Origin: Rhodanobacter ginsengisoli
Lineage (GTDB): Bacteria > Pseudomonadota > Gammaproteobacteria > Xanthomonadales > Rhodanobacteraceae
Direction of reading: 5' to 3'
Assembly (NCBI RefSeq): GCF_042657065.1
Contig: NZ_JBHSNF010000003.1
Coordinates: 248,001-312,000, forward strand
DNA length: 64,000 nt
In this document: positions 30,522 through 39,832 of the stretch, piece after piece
How positions within the stretch are numbered: the first letter of the stretch is position 1
Layout: every line of letters starts with the position of its first letter
The notes under the pieces: generated by a model
What the model was told of the DNA's origin: nothing
Seen by the model: the letters and a program-made list of their open reading frames with translations, nothing else
Databases searched by the model: none
Translations under genes and position numbers: made by a program

Positions 30522-33500
30522 ATGACGGTTAATGGTATTCACCAAATGGATAGTATCGATAATTTGCCATTCTCGAAGAGCGAGCCTGTCTGGACCCACC
30601 TTAGGTGGAACAGCTATCTGTCGTTGCGTCATAAATTGCTCTACGTTGCGACGCCAAAAGTTGCCTGCACGTCGCTGAAGTGGTGGTTCGCTTCGCTAGA
30701 AGGATACGCGGAGGCTTTGCGTGCCCCTAACGGGAGTCAGGAGACCGATCCGGAACTTGTTGTCCACGATACCTTTCACATAGTTGCCCCGGAGGTCACT
30801 GGACTGCTCCCGGAAGCTTTGGTTGAGTCGCTCACTGCTGATGATTACTTCAGATTTGCGGTGGTGCGAAATCCTTTCAAGCGAATCTTCTCCGCCTGGC
30901 AGTCAAAGGTTCTGCTTAGGGAGCCCTTGCAGATGGACACATTTCTGCAACAGGACTTTGTAAATCATCCGATTGGCGACCTAGGCGATATTTCAAAAGC
31001 CTTCGAACGATTCCTTGAGCACTTGGTTGCTAGCGAGACGCCTGCGTTCCGCGATGTTCACTGGATATCCCAAGTCGACATTTTACGCCCCGATCTAGTC
31101 AGCTATTCCATGCTAGCGAAGATCGAGGATACCGCAGCCCTCAGTCAGGCGCTGTCGGATCGACTAGGCCATGGTGTTGAGGACCCGTTCGCGGCTAAGC
31201 GTTCGAATGAGAGTTTGATTCCCTATCTGCCCGATCTGATTACTCCCCGTAGTCTTCAGCTGATGCGTTCGATTTATGCTGCTGATTTTGAAGCGTTTGG
31301 ATATGCGACGGGTGCACCTTCTGGTAATGAGACGTTCTCCGCGGAGCAATGCGATATAGCAATCAAGGCGATTAGCATGCTTCGTGGCAGGCACCAGCGT
31401 TTCACTGAGGTCCGCACGGTTCACAAATCTCAAGTGTCGGTGCTGGATCGGACGGTGGCCGAGAAGGAGGCGGAAATCGCTGCGCTTTCGCAGGCGTTGG
31501 CGGAACACGAAGCATCAGCGAGCGTGCTTGGCGCGGAGGCGCATACGCGGAATGCACAGCTTGCCCGGTTTGACGGGCTAATATTGGATCGAGACACAAA
31601 GCTCAGTGAGCTGGGCGAATCGCTGGCCGAACGTGCAGCGCATCAGCAGTATCTCGAGCATGCGCTAGAGGAAGGTAGAAGCGAAGTAATTCAGCTCAAG
31701 GCCGAAAAGGATATGCAGGCTGCCCGGTTTGAGGGGGCAGTGCTGGAACGGGACGCGAAGCTCGGTGAGCTGAGCGAATTACTGGCCGAGCGCGTCGTGC
31801 AACAGCAGCGCCTTGAGCACTTGTTGGAGCAAAGCACGAATGAAATCATCCAGCTCAAGGCCGATCGGGATGCGCAGAGCGTCCGGTTCGAGGGGGCATT
31901 GCTCGATCGGGACACGAAGCTCAGTGAGCTGAGTGAATCGCTGGCCAGGCAGGCTCTACAAATGGATGACGTTGTCGGCGATTTGGCGGTAAAGAGTTGC
32001 GAGCTGGCAAAGTTCCGTAGGTTGCTGGATGAATCCGGCATCGAGCTCAGAAAGTTAACGGTAGCCAAGGAAATGCTTGAGGACATGAATAGTCGAATGA
32101 AGGAGACATTGGTTTGGCGGCTTGCGAGCAAACTTAGCCTGGTCAAAACGCCGGTCACCGGTCAAGACAGTATCGAGACGACAGGTACGAAGGTACCCAA
32201 GGGATTCGATGCAGCCTGGTATTTAGAGGAATACCCCGATGTGGCTGCCAGCGGCATGGATCCCTATCAGCATTATGTATTGAATGGGAAGAGTGAGGGT
32301 CGTCAGCCCGCTGCGAGAACTGTCTCTCGCTCACGCCTGAAAAAAGTTCGGGTCTTGCGCTCCGGATTGCTGTCGGCGGTGAAGCAGGCGGGCGGCATGC
32401 GTAAGGCGGTTGAAAAATTGGCTACGGTGGCCAAGCGTGATGGATGGTTTGTTTCGGATTTCGACGAAGCATTTTACCTAGAAAATTATCCAGACATCTG
32501 TGAAGCGGGGGTCGATCCCTATGAGCACTTTGTGCAGCATGGCAGGGCCGAAGGCCGTATAGGTCGAAGCCCTCGGCTGCAATTGCAGAAAGGCTCGTTG
32601 CCTCTGGACTCCAATAAGAAGACCGTGCTGGTGGTCAGTCACGAAGCGTCGCGAACGGGTGCTCCCATCCTCAGCCTCAACATTGCCAGAGAACTGCAGA
32701 AGCGATTCAACGTCATCGTTCTCGTACTGGGCGATGGGCCGATGATACCGGCCTTTTGCGAAGTCGTACCATTGGTGGTCGGCCCCATGCCCGTTAACGG
32801 CAACGTCGGCTTGGCCGGTGCCGTCATAGCGCAACTGGCGCTGTCTCACGAATTTGAGTTCGCTATCGTCAACAGCATCGAGTCGCGGTTTGTGCTCAGG
32901 AGGCTGATGGAATTATCGATACCGGCTATCAGCCTGATCCATGAATTTGCAGGGTATACACGTCCGCTGGATGCCTTTCCCTTTGCCATCTTCTGGTCGG
33001 CGGAAACGGTGTTTTCGGCGCGGATAACCCATGAGAATGCAGTGGCTGGGAACGCAGAGCTGGCGGGGCAGCCGTTCCACATCATGCCGCAGGGGCGCTG
33101 CACCATGCTTGCTCACGCGGTCGACCCCGGCGCTGACGCGCTTGAGAGGAGTCGCTTATTGCGCATTCTTCGCCCCGACGGCGACGCTGACAAAGGCACC
33201 ATCGTCATTGTCGGCATAGGGTATGTGCAGTACCGTAAGGGCGTGGATCTTTTCCTCGAATGCGCTGCCAGGGTGATCAGGTCCGAGGGCGGCGAGCGCT
33301 GCCGGTTCGTCTGGATCGGCAAAGGCTACGACCCAGTGAATGACATGGCCTATTCGGCCTACCTCGCCGAACAACTTCAGAGATCAGGCCTGCAGCGGCA
33401 GTTCACCTTCATGGGAGAGACCGCCGCCATCGAGCAGGTCTATGAGTCCGCAGATATCCTGATGCTGAGCTCTCGGCTGGATCCCTTACCCAACGTGGCA

Positions 33501-34808
33501 ATCGACGCCATGGCGCATGGGCTACCGGTGGTGTGCTTCGCCAATACGACCGGCGTTGTGGACGCCTTGGTCGATAGTGACCTGTCCGAAGAGTGCGTGG
33601 CGCCATACCTGGACACCGCCGCCATGGCGGAACTCGTGCTCAATCTCGCCCGCTCAAAAGATCTAAGGAATCGGGTGGGCACGCGGTTGCAACAAACAGT
33701 GCGTGACCAGTTCGATATGGAGCGCTATGTGGCCGGCCTCGAAGGCCTCGCCAGGGAGGCAAGGCTTCGGCTCGCCAACGAGGTCGAAAGCACCAAGGTC
33801 ATACTGGAATCCGCTGTGATGAGGCCTGACTTCTTCTTGCGCCTTTATGACAAGTACGCGACACCTGATGAAATGGTGCGGTACGGATACGTGCGAAGCT
33901 GGGGTGCGGGCATCTCGAGAAGGAAACCTTTCCCCGGATTTCATCCGGGCATCTACGCAGAGCGGCATGGTGTGGAAAAGCCCGGGTTGGATCCCTTGGC
34001 CAGCTACGTGCGCGCGGGTCTGCCCGAGGGTCCTTGGCGCTTCGAAATCATCAGTTCAGAAGATGTCCCGGGCAAAACACTGGGAGAGGTTCGCGTTGCG
34101 CTTCACCTGCATGTCTACTACCCGGATCTGCTTGGCGAAATACTGGAACGCCTGAGCATGAATGTCACCCGACCCGACCTGTTTGTCAGCGTGCCCAATG
34201 AGAAAGTCGCAGCCGTTGTTCGAAAGATGGTCAGGAAATATACGAAACAGCTTGTGAGGATCGAGATCGTCCCCAATGTGGGGCGCGACCTCGGGCCGTT
34301 CCTGACGACTTTCGGTGGCGCCTTCATCGATCAGTACGACATCGTCGGGCACCTGCACACGAAGAAATCCGTCGACATCGCCGACGAGGACACTGGGAAG
34401 GCCTGGTCCCAATTCCTGATGGAAAACCTGTTGGGCGGAAAAGCCTGCATGGCGGATATCATCCTCGGGCGAATGGCCGCGGACCCCTCAATAGGCATCG
34501 TATTTCCCGACGATCCAAACATGGTCGGGTGGGGCGCCAACCGGCCATACGCGGAGCAACTTGGCAGCAAGCTGGGTCTGGATGATTTTCCGGAAAATCT
34601 CGCGTTCCCGGTGGGCTCGATGTTCTGGGCACGAACCGAGGCCATCCGGCCGTTCTTTGATCTTCGCCTCGACTGGCAGGACTATCCGGCGGAACCGCTG
34701 CCCTACGATGGTTCAATGCTGCATGCTATCGAAAGGATGCTGCCTCTTGTCGCTGAGAAGCAAGCCCGCCGCATTGTCTTGACGAACGTGGTTGGAGTGA
34801 CAAGGTAG
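30522..34808 (+). CDS. 1428-residue fusion: sulfotransferase-like, coiled coil, GT4 glycosyltransferase, RgpF-like
   Basis: Domains in order. (1) About 35-262, carbohydrate sulfotransferase (Sulfotransfer_2-like): ATPKVACTSLKWW resembles the PAPS 5'-phosphosulfate loop and FAVVRNPFKRIFSAW the 3'-phosphate motif. (2) About 295-540, coiled coil with 53-residue tandem repeats. (3) Two motifs of the type YL-(N/Y)PD...DPY-H(Y/F)...G...EGR at about 562-597 and 648-682. (4) About 700-1085, a GT-B glycosyltransferase of the GT4 type (VVSHEASRTGAPILSLN; later DILMLSSRLDPLPNVAIDAM). (5) A third, divergent copy of the motif near 1140-1175. (6) About 1185-1428, an RgpF/rhamnan-synthesis-F-like domain (VPNVGRDLGPFL, GHLHTKKS, GSMFWARTEA). 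The ATG at 30522 follows a GTG; no clear ribosome site. Cytoplasmic, probably membrane-associated. Fusion order and function are inferred. Confidence 0.85.
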   Translation: MTVNGIHQMDSIDNLPFSKSEPVWTHLRWNSYLSLRHKLLYVATPKVACTSLKWWFASLEGYAEALRAPNGSQETDPELVVHDTFHIVAPEVTGLLPEALVESLTADDYFRFAVVRNPFKRIFSAWQSKVLLREPLQMDTFLQQDFVNHPIGDLGDISKAFERFLEHLVASETPAFRDVHWISQVDILRPDLVSYSMLAKIEDTAALSQALSDRLGHGVEDPFAAKRSNESLIPYLPDLITPRSLQLMRSIYAADFEAFGYATGAPSGNETFSAEQCDIAIKAISMLRGRHQRFTEVRTVHKSQVSVLDRTVAEKEAEIAALSQALAEHEASASVLGAEAHTRNAQLARFDGLILDRDTKLSELGESLAERAAHQQYLEHALEEGRSEVIQLKAEKDMQAARFEGAVLERDAKLGELSELLAERVVQQQRLEHLLEQSTNEIIQLKADRDAQSVRFEGALLDRDTKLSELSESLARQALQMDDVVGDLAVKSCELAKFRRLLDESGIELRKLTVAKEMLEDMNSRMKETLVWRLASKLSLVKTPVTGQDSIETTGTKVPKGFDAAWYLEEYPDVAASGMDPYQHYVLNGKSEGRQPAARTVSRSRLKKVRVLRSGLLSAVKQAGGMRKAVEKLATVAKRDGWFVSDFDEAFYLENYPDICEAGVDPYEHFVQHGRAEGRIGRSPRLQLQKGSLPLDSNKKTVLVVSHEASRTGAPILSLNIARELQKRFNVIVLVLGDGPMIPAFCEVVPLVVGPMPVNGNVGLAGAVIAQLALSHEFEFAIVNSIESRFVLRRLMELSIPAISLIHEFAGYTRPLDAFPFAIFWSAETVFSARITHENAVAGNAELAGQPFHIMPQGRCTMLAHAVDPGADALERSRLLRILRPDGDADKGTIVIVGIGYVQYRKGVDLFLECAARVIRSEGGERCRFVWIGKGYDPVNDMAYSAYLAEQLQRSGLQRQFTFMGETAAIEQVYESADILMLSSRLDPLPNVAIDAMAHGLPVVCFANTTGVVDALVDSDLSEECVAPYLDTAAMAELVLNLARSKDLRNRVGTRLQQTVRDQFDMERYVAGLEGLAREARLRLANEVESTKVILESAVMRPDFFLRLYDKYATPDEMVRYGYVRSWGAGISRRKPFPGFHPGIYAERHGVEKPGLDPLASYVRAGLPEGPWRFEIISSEDVPGKTLGEVRVALHLHVYYPDLLGEILERLSMNVTRPDLFVSVPNEKVAAVVRKMVRKYTKQLVRIEIVPNVGRDLGPFLTTFGGAFIDQYDIVGHLHTKKSVDIADEDTGKAWSQFLMENLLGGKACMADIILGRMAADPSIGIVFPDDPNMVGWGANRPYAEQLGSKLGLDDFPENLAFPVGSMFWARTEAIRPFFDLRLDWQDYPAEPLPYDGSMLHAIERMLPLVAEKQARRIVLTNVVGVTR
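31566..31952 (+). repeat. 159-bp tandem repeat within the fusion gene (53-residue coiled-coil units)
   Basis: Units start at 31566, 31725 and 31884, exactly 159 bp apart. Each encodes R-F-(D/E)-G followed by LDRDTKLSEL-like helix; the first two units are full, the third stops after about 23 residues. In-frame multiples of three allow unit number to change without breaking the gene. Confidence 0.9.
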
Positions 34809-34844
34809 CTCATTGACATTTATCCCACTGGAAGGACTGGTCTT

Positions 34845-35699
34845 ATGATCGACTATAGTTTGGGTTGCAAATTGCCAGTGGAAGACTGGGCGAACCTCAA
34901 TCGCAGCGGAGTATTCGAGGACCCATCGTTGAGCAAATACGTGGGCCCGTATCCGCCCGATGACTTGATGTACAACACAACGGGTGTGAGCCGCCAATCC
35001 GAATTCGCAGCCCACGGCGCGGATTTCTGGGTTGCGCTTTCGCGGGCTTCTCCCAAGACACTGAGCGGGTATTCCAGTGTCCTCGATTTTGGCTGCGGCT
35101 GTGGGCGCCTAGCGCGCATGTTCAAGGGACATCCGGGTTACGTGGCTGGTTGCGATATCGATCATCGACACGTTGAATGGTGTGCGTCGGCGATCGATCA
35201 CTTCGACGCGAGGCTTTCCAAGGTCAAGCCACCGATTCCGTTCACGACGAATGAATTTGAGGCGGTCATCTCCATCTCGATTTTCAGTCACCTGAACGAG
35301 AAGGGCCAGGATGAGTTTCTGCAGGAACTTGCCCGTGTCTGCAAGCCTGATGGGCGGCTATTCCTGACCATCCACGGTCAGCGTGCAATGACGAGAGCGT
35401 TAGCCGAGCCGAAAATCAAGAGCATGCTGGACATGCCGGAAGAATCTTTTGAAAGAGCTCGGAAAAAATTTGAAAGCGACGAGTTGGCTTTTGTCTTGCA
35501 ACATGGGCATTTGACGACAGTAATCGATGGAGTAGCGATTGCCGGCAAGGTAATTTCTGATCCCTTCGAATACGGTATCACGTTCATGTCGGAGACCTAC
35601 GTTCGCGCGCATTGGAGCCAGTGGTTTGATATTCTTGATTATCGCTCTGGCGGGATTCACGATTTTCAGGATATTGTAGTTCTCCGGCCGAAGAAATAA
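34845..35699 (+). CDS. SAM-dependent methyltransferase (class I)
   Basis: 284 residues. The SAM-binding motif is VLDFGCGCGRLARMF at about residue 80, followed by the acidic GCDIDHRHVEW and ISISIFSHLNEKGQ. The N-terminal 70 residues are unusual for small methyltransferases (VEDWANLNRSGVFED). Substrate unknown; a sugar O-methyl group or a chain-end cap are possible in this context. It follows the fusion gene by 36 bp and has GAAGGA about 8 nt before the ATG, so it is probably co-transcribed. Confidence 0.85.
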   Translation: MIDYSLGCKLPVEDWANLNRSGVFEDPSLSKYVGPYPPDDLMYNTTGVSRQSEFAAHGADFWVALSRASPKTLSGYSSVLDFGCGCGRLARMFKGHPGYVAGCDIDHRHVEWCASAIDHFDARLSKVKPPIPFTTNEFEAVISISIFSHLNEKGQDEFLQELARVCKPDGRLFLTIHGQRAMTRALAEPKIKSMLDMPEESFERARKKFESDELAFVLQHGHLTTVIDGVAIAGKVISDPFEYGITFMSETYVRAHWSQWFDILDYRSGGIHDFQDIVVLRPKK

Positions 35700-35876
35700 G
35701 TGGAAGGGACTCCCATTTTATCTACGAATCAGTGTGAGAAATGAATGGGGCGTTGACCTTAAGTTTGTAGAGTTTTCGCTGTTTCCCTAATCGATTTTTA
35801 TCTTCGTCCGGTCTTGGTGTTTCTTCAGCCACTATGACGAAAGCCTCTGAAGCATCATGTTGGAGCAAATCAAGCA

Positions 35877-36809
35877 ATGAAATGCGTCATTTTCGGAGGA
35901 GGGGGGTTCATCGGTTCGGCGATCGCTGACAGGTTGCTCAGGGATGGTCACGAGCTGCGGATATTCGAGCGTCCCCGGGTCGAGCCGTATCGAAAATTCG
36001 TCGACGGCGAGCAAGTGGAGTGGGTGACTGGCGATTTGCAAAGCGTCCACGACGTGGGCGTTGCGCTCGAGGGAGCCGACGTTGTGCTGCATCTTGTCTC
36101 CACGACGTTACCAAAGAGTTCGAACGACGATCCGATCTATGACGTTCAGAGTAATTTGGTGGCAACCCTGCAGATGCTGGACCTCATGGTGGCAAAAAAT
36201 GTCCGACGGATGATTTTCATCTCCTCCGGTGGAACGGTATACGGTCCTCCGGAAAAACTTCCGGTGGACGAGGATCATCCCACCCGGCCGCAAATTTCCT
36301 ATGGCATTGTCAAACTGGCCATCGAAAACTATCTGCTGATGTATCAGCGCTTGCACGGTATCCGTACGACCATTCTGAGGGTGGCCAATCCGTTTGGCGA
36401 GCGCCAGCGCGTTGAGACGGCGCAGGGTGCGGTCGGCGTATTTCTGCATCGTGCATTGTCTGGCCAGCCGATTCAGATATGGGGCGACGGCGAAATCGTA
36501 AGGGACTACATCTATATCAGCGACGTGGCTGATGCGTTCGCTGCAACCTTGAGCTATGCAGGCACAAAAAGCGTGTTCAATGTCAGTTCGGGCGCAGGCA
36601 TGAGCTTGAATGGCCTGGTTGCCAACATCGAACAAGTGCTGGGCCGGTCCGTGGAGCGACAGTATCTGTCGGCGCGCTTGATCGACGTGCCGATCAGCGT
36701 CTTGAGCAATCGGCTTGCCTTGGCAGAGATGGGCTGGTCTCCGAAGGTTTCGTTTTCGGACGGACTCACCAGGACCGCCGAATGGATGGCTGACGTCCTC
36801 GCCAGGTAA
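35877..36809 (+). CDS. NAD-dependent nucleotide-sugar epimerase/dehydratase
   Basis: 310 residues of the extended short-chain dehydrogenase family. The dinucleotide motif VIFGGGGFIGSAI is at the N-terminus; the active site is ISSGGTVYG (Ser116/117) and SYGIVKLAIE with Tyr142 and Lys146. The C-terminal half has IQIWGDGEIVRDYIYISDVA and NVSSGAGMSLN, typical for sugar-nucleotide substrates. UDP-glucose/galactose or GlcNAc/GalNAc 4-epimerase activity is likely, but the substrate is not fixed. Starts 177 bp after the methyltransferase. Confidence 0.85.
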   Translation: MKCVIFGGGGFIGSAIADRLLRDGHELRIFERPRVEPYRKFVDGEQVEWVTGDLQSVHDVGVALEGADVVLHLVSTTLPKSSNDDPIYDVQSNLVATLQMLDLMVAKNVRRMIFISSGGTVYGPPEKLPVDEDHPTRPQISYGIVKLAIENYLLMYQRLHGIRTTILRVANPFGERQRVETAQGAVGVFLHRALSGQPIQIWGDGEIVRDYIYISDVADAFAATLSYAGTKSVFNVSSGAGMSLNGLVANIEQVLGRSVERQYLSARLIDVPISVLSNRLALAEMGWSPKVSFSDGLTRTAEWMADVLAR

Positions 36810-36940
36810 GCGTGCATTGCAGACCCTTCCGAGGAAGGTGACAGCCGCCTTTCATATTCGGTGTGAAATAATTCCGAATCTCAAATATCTCGCAGCGGCT
36901 TGCTGCGATCTTCCAATCCTTTGCCTAAAGAGGTGCTGTC

Positions 36941-37522
36941 ATGTCCTTTTCTGGAAGAGTCGCATTGCTGTTGGCGCTCGGAATCTTCACCGCGGGCTGC
37001 TCACCTTCGGACGGGCCAGCGGATCATGCCGATACGGGATCACCCGCTGCGGCCGATGCTTCGCCAGGTAGCGTTGCGGCATCAGCTGCCGCGACGGGCT
37101 TCATGCCGCTAACCGCTGACGAACTGAAAGTGGCGAAGACTGCCTCCCCGGGCAGCTGCAACGTCGAGGCATTGGGCAATACCGTCTTCGGCTCGGCCCC
37201 GCTGGACGTGAAGGATAAATCCACCACGGTTGGAGGCTGGTTTCTCTCTGCCGTCTCCAGGAAGTCGGGAGTGCCGGCACAACTGCGCGTCGTGAACATG
37301 GCGGGCACCGAGGGCTGGCAATTGCCGATCAGGAGCTGGGTTGCTCGACCCGACGTCATTTCCACCATGCACGCCGTCGATTCCGGAAATGTCGGTTTTA
37401 CGCAAGCAGTGGATTTCAAATCGTTGCCAGCGGGGCAATATCATCTGCTGGTGACGTTCAAGAATGCCGGGCAGGCTTATGCGTGCGACAAAGGGAGCAT
37501 CATCAAGATAAGTATTGATTAA
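36941..37522 (+). CDS. Lipoprotein with a domain shared with the GT-C-like proteins
   Basis: 193 residues with a lipoprotein signal peptide (lipobox FTAGC, Cys20), an Ala/Ser/Asp-rich linker and a globular domain from about residue 55. I recognise no named family. Part of it (VGGWFLS, LPIRSWVARPDV, then GNVGFTQAVDF) aligns with the extra domains of both large membrane proteins (AGWYISP, PISRVASPDL, KDRFDFTVAC; and AGWYRSP, PIARVTSPDL). That similarity is by eye. Predicted envelope-attached; Ser after the Cys fits outer-membrane sorting. It ends convergent with the first GT-C-like gene. Confidence 0.7.
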   Translation: MSFSGRVALLLALGIFTAGCSPSDGPADHADTGSPAAADASPGSVAASAAATGFMPLTADELKVAKTASPGSCNVEALGNTVFGSAPLDVKDKSTTVGGWFLSAVSRKSGVPAQLRVVNMAGTEGWQLPIRSWVARPDVISTMHAVDSGNVGFTQAVDFKSLPAGQYHLLVTFKNAGQAYACDKGSIIKISID

Positions 37523-37672
37523 CTGGCAGCTGCCCCGCGAGCGGGTCCGGCGTTTGAACGCGGCGCGTGTTGCGATGGACCAACCCCGCCAGCAGTTTGG
37601 TGCTGAGACGCCGCTGACCCTGCACCCGCGAGTGCGCACGCGGTGCGTGTAAGGGTAGTTGTCGCCTGTTTC

Positions 37673-39832
37673 TTACCCACTTGAGTTGCCGCTGAGGCGC
37701 TGCTGGCAGAGTTGTTGGATACGGTCCGTCCCGGTGCGAAGGCGGTCTTCGCACAGCGCCAAGCTGGCCGAAAGCCGCTTGTATGCCGCCCAGACTGGGC
37801 TTGAGCCGTTACCGGGTCTGCGTATTCCATCTGTCATCGCTTTTAGCGCAGCAAAAGACAGCACTACGGCTATGCACATCAGCACATACGCTGGTGCAAG
37901 CAAGCGTGGCTGCATGCCATGGAATGAGGAAATGTCGACAATCCCCAGCAGTAGCAGCCTCGATGCAATCAGGGCCCAGACCGCTGCTGCGAGGACCGTG
38001 ATTTTGTCCAGTCGGCGTTTGAACACCGCTAAACCGGCGACGAGGAACATGGCCAGCAAGGCTGCTCCCGCAAGCCATGGTAGTAAGAGCGAATAGGTGC
38101 GGAGAAAAAACCGATGTACCGCCGTCGAAGCTCTGGCCTGAATCTCCGGGCGGGCATCGTGATTGGGGTATTTGGAGAGTGCATCGATGTTCAAGGTTGC
38201 CGCGCCGAAAGAGGATTGAAAGCGTTGGCCAGCCCGTTGCAAGAGATTCAGCGGCAGGGTTGCGCCTTGATCATCCACGAAGTTGAAGTGGCAGGGCGTT
38301 CCGCACGCGACCGTAAAGTCGAAGCGATCCTTCGCAGCGCCCGGATCATTGAGGCCCGCCATCAGGTCCGGACTGGCGACGCGCGAAATGGGGAAGCTCC
38401 GGGTAGGGCCGTTGGCTTGGTCGACCTGGCCGGAGATCCAGCTGTGTGACGGGGATATATACCAGCCCGCAATGTGAAACTTGTCCTCGTTTGCGTCCCG
38501 CTCCGAATTTACTGGCGTGATGACCGGATTCCCGAGAAACGCGAGATTGACATTCAGATCCTTCGGGCTGCCGGCACTTATCCCTGGATTGAGATCGACG
38601 GGTTCTTCGTCAGTTATGAGGCGTATTCCCTCGAGCAGGCTGGCGGGAAGGTTACGCCACTCGTCTTCCGAGATATGGGGCAGGAGTGCAAAAAGGGATG
38701 GCGAACACTTGAGGCGATGGTCGCGACAGGCTCGAGTTACTTCACCGGTCAGGTTCTGGAAGAAGTCTGCAGCCCGATCTGGAGACGCGTAATACCCTTT
38801 GGTGGCTGCGGCATCGCGGAGAGCCCACATGAACCAGCCACCCGCAATATCGCCGCATGTTTCTGGATACATCGAGCAGCCAAATTGCCAGAGCGTCTTT
38901 CCGTTGGCCGGATCAAAATAATCCTTCAGGCTTCGGAAGCTGGGACTCACGGCGTATATGGCGAATCGCGCCTGCCGCGAAACCGGTAGGTAGGGAGTGC
39001 GTGGCCCGGCGTCCACCGACTGCAGCGCCGCAAGCGCATTCTTGAATGGCGCGCTGTTCATTTCCACCCCCGTGGCCCTGCCGTAGGCGACCCAATTGAG
39101 GCAGGAGAAGCCGATCCGGCATGTCACGAGGGCAGCGATCATCACCAGCATGGGCGTGAGGACGTGATATACGAACATGCGCTTGCGCCATGCAACCCAT
39201 GCGCCGTAAAGCACGAAGATGCCGATTCCTGGAGCGATCCAGATGCCTTCTTCCCGGGTCAGCGCCATCCAGCCGGCCAGCATGCCCGTCAGCAGGGCCC
39301 ATCCAAGACGGGCTTTAGGCCTAAATTCCCCGAATAACGTGTAACTCAGGGCGGCCAACACCAGTAACGTTTGGCCCGGGTAGATGCTTTCCCGCAGGAC
39401 GTGCGGGAGGTAGGGTGCTGGCGCCCAGAGCGTGAATATGAACCCGAATACTGCCAAGTTGGGCATTTTGGCGAGTCGAGCGAACACCCAGAAAAACAGG
39501 GCGATGGCGCCGCAATTGAGCGTGGCCTGGGACAAACCGACAGGCAAGCCCAGCCATGAATTGAGCGCCAGGAAAAGCGGATAGCCCGGTCCTTTCGCCA
39601 AAGTATTCTGGCCGTAGGGACCCAACCAGTGACCGGCAGCGAGGTATCGACCCAAGGCCATGAAAAGACCATCATCCTGTAAAAGATTGGTCCGGACGAC
39701 GATGGGAGTGTGGGACGCTACGATCAGGAAGGCGATAGCCGCGACAGAAGCAACGCCCCTACGCATAGACGCTGGCGAGGTGAGCCTATAGCGGAAAAGC
39801 CGCGAGCCGAGCGAATTGGCAAGTGTATTCAT
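37673..39832 (-). CDS. Polytopic GT-C-like membrane protein, copy 1
   Basis: 719 residues. The N-terminal half has about seven hydrophobic segments (AIAFLIVASHTPIVV, FWVFARLA, LLVLAALSYTLFG and others). After the first comes an acidic pair in LLQDDGLFMALG, followed by KGPGYPLFLALNSWLGLPVG, reminiscent of the catalytic first loop of GT-C enzymes such as ArnT. A hydrophilic region of about 330 residues lies in the middle (VSPSFRSLKDYF, CGDIAGGWFMWALRD, AGWYISP), then three C-terminal helices. No exact family is known to me. The start at MNTLANS is chosen because it aligns with the paralogue's first residue; an ATG lies 7 codons earlier. Paralogue at 47015-49048. Confidence 0.75.
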   Translation of the reverse strand: MNTLANSLGSRLFRYRLTSPASMRRGVASVAAIAFLIVASHTPIVVRTNLLQDDGLFMALGRYLAAGHWLGPYGQNTLAKGPGYPLFLALNSWLGLPVGLSQATLNCGAIALFFWVFARLAKMPNLAVFGFIFTLWAPAPYLPHVLRESIYPGQTLLVLAALSYTLFGEFRPKARLGWALLTGMLAGWMALTREEGIWIAPGIGIFVLYGAWVAWRKRMFVYHVLTPMLVMIAALVTCRIGFSCLNWVAYGRATGVEMNSAPFKNALAALQSVDAGPRTPYLPVSRQARFAIYAVSPSFRSLKDYFDPANGKTLWQFGCSMYPETCGDIAGGWFMWALRDAAATKGYYASPDRAADFFQNLTGEVTRACRDHRLKCSPSLFALLPHISEDEWRNLPASLLEGIRLITDEEPVDLNPGISAGSPKDLNVNLAFLGNPVITPVNSERDANEDKFHIAGWYISPSHSWISGQVDQANGPTRSFPISRVASPDLMAGLNDPGAAKDRFDFTVACGTPCHFNFVDDQGATLPLNLLQRAGQRFQSSFGAATLNIDALSKYPNHDARPEIQARASTAVHRFFLRTYSLLLPWLAGAALLAMFLVAGLAVFKRRLDKITVLAAAVWALIASRLLLLGIVDISSFHGMQPRLLAPAYVLMCIAVVLSFAALKAMTDGIRRPGNGSSPVWAAYKRLSASLALCEDRLRTGTDRIQQLCQQRLSGNSSG

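Noticed and set aside
31566..31952. CRISPR-like regular repeat
   Set aside because: The periodic 159-bp units are coding coiled-coil repeats without spacers. No CRISPR array or cas gene is present in the window.
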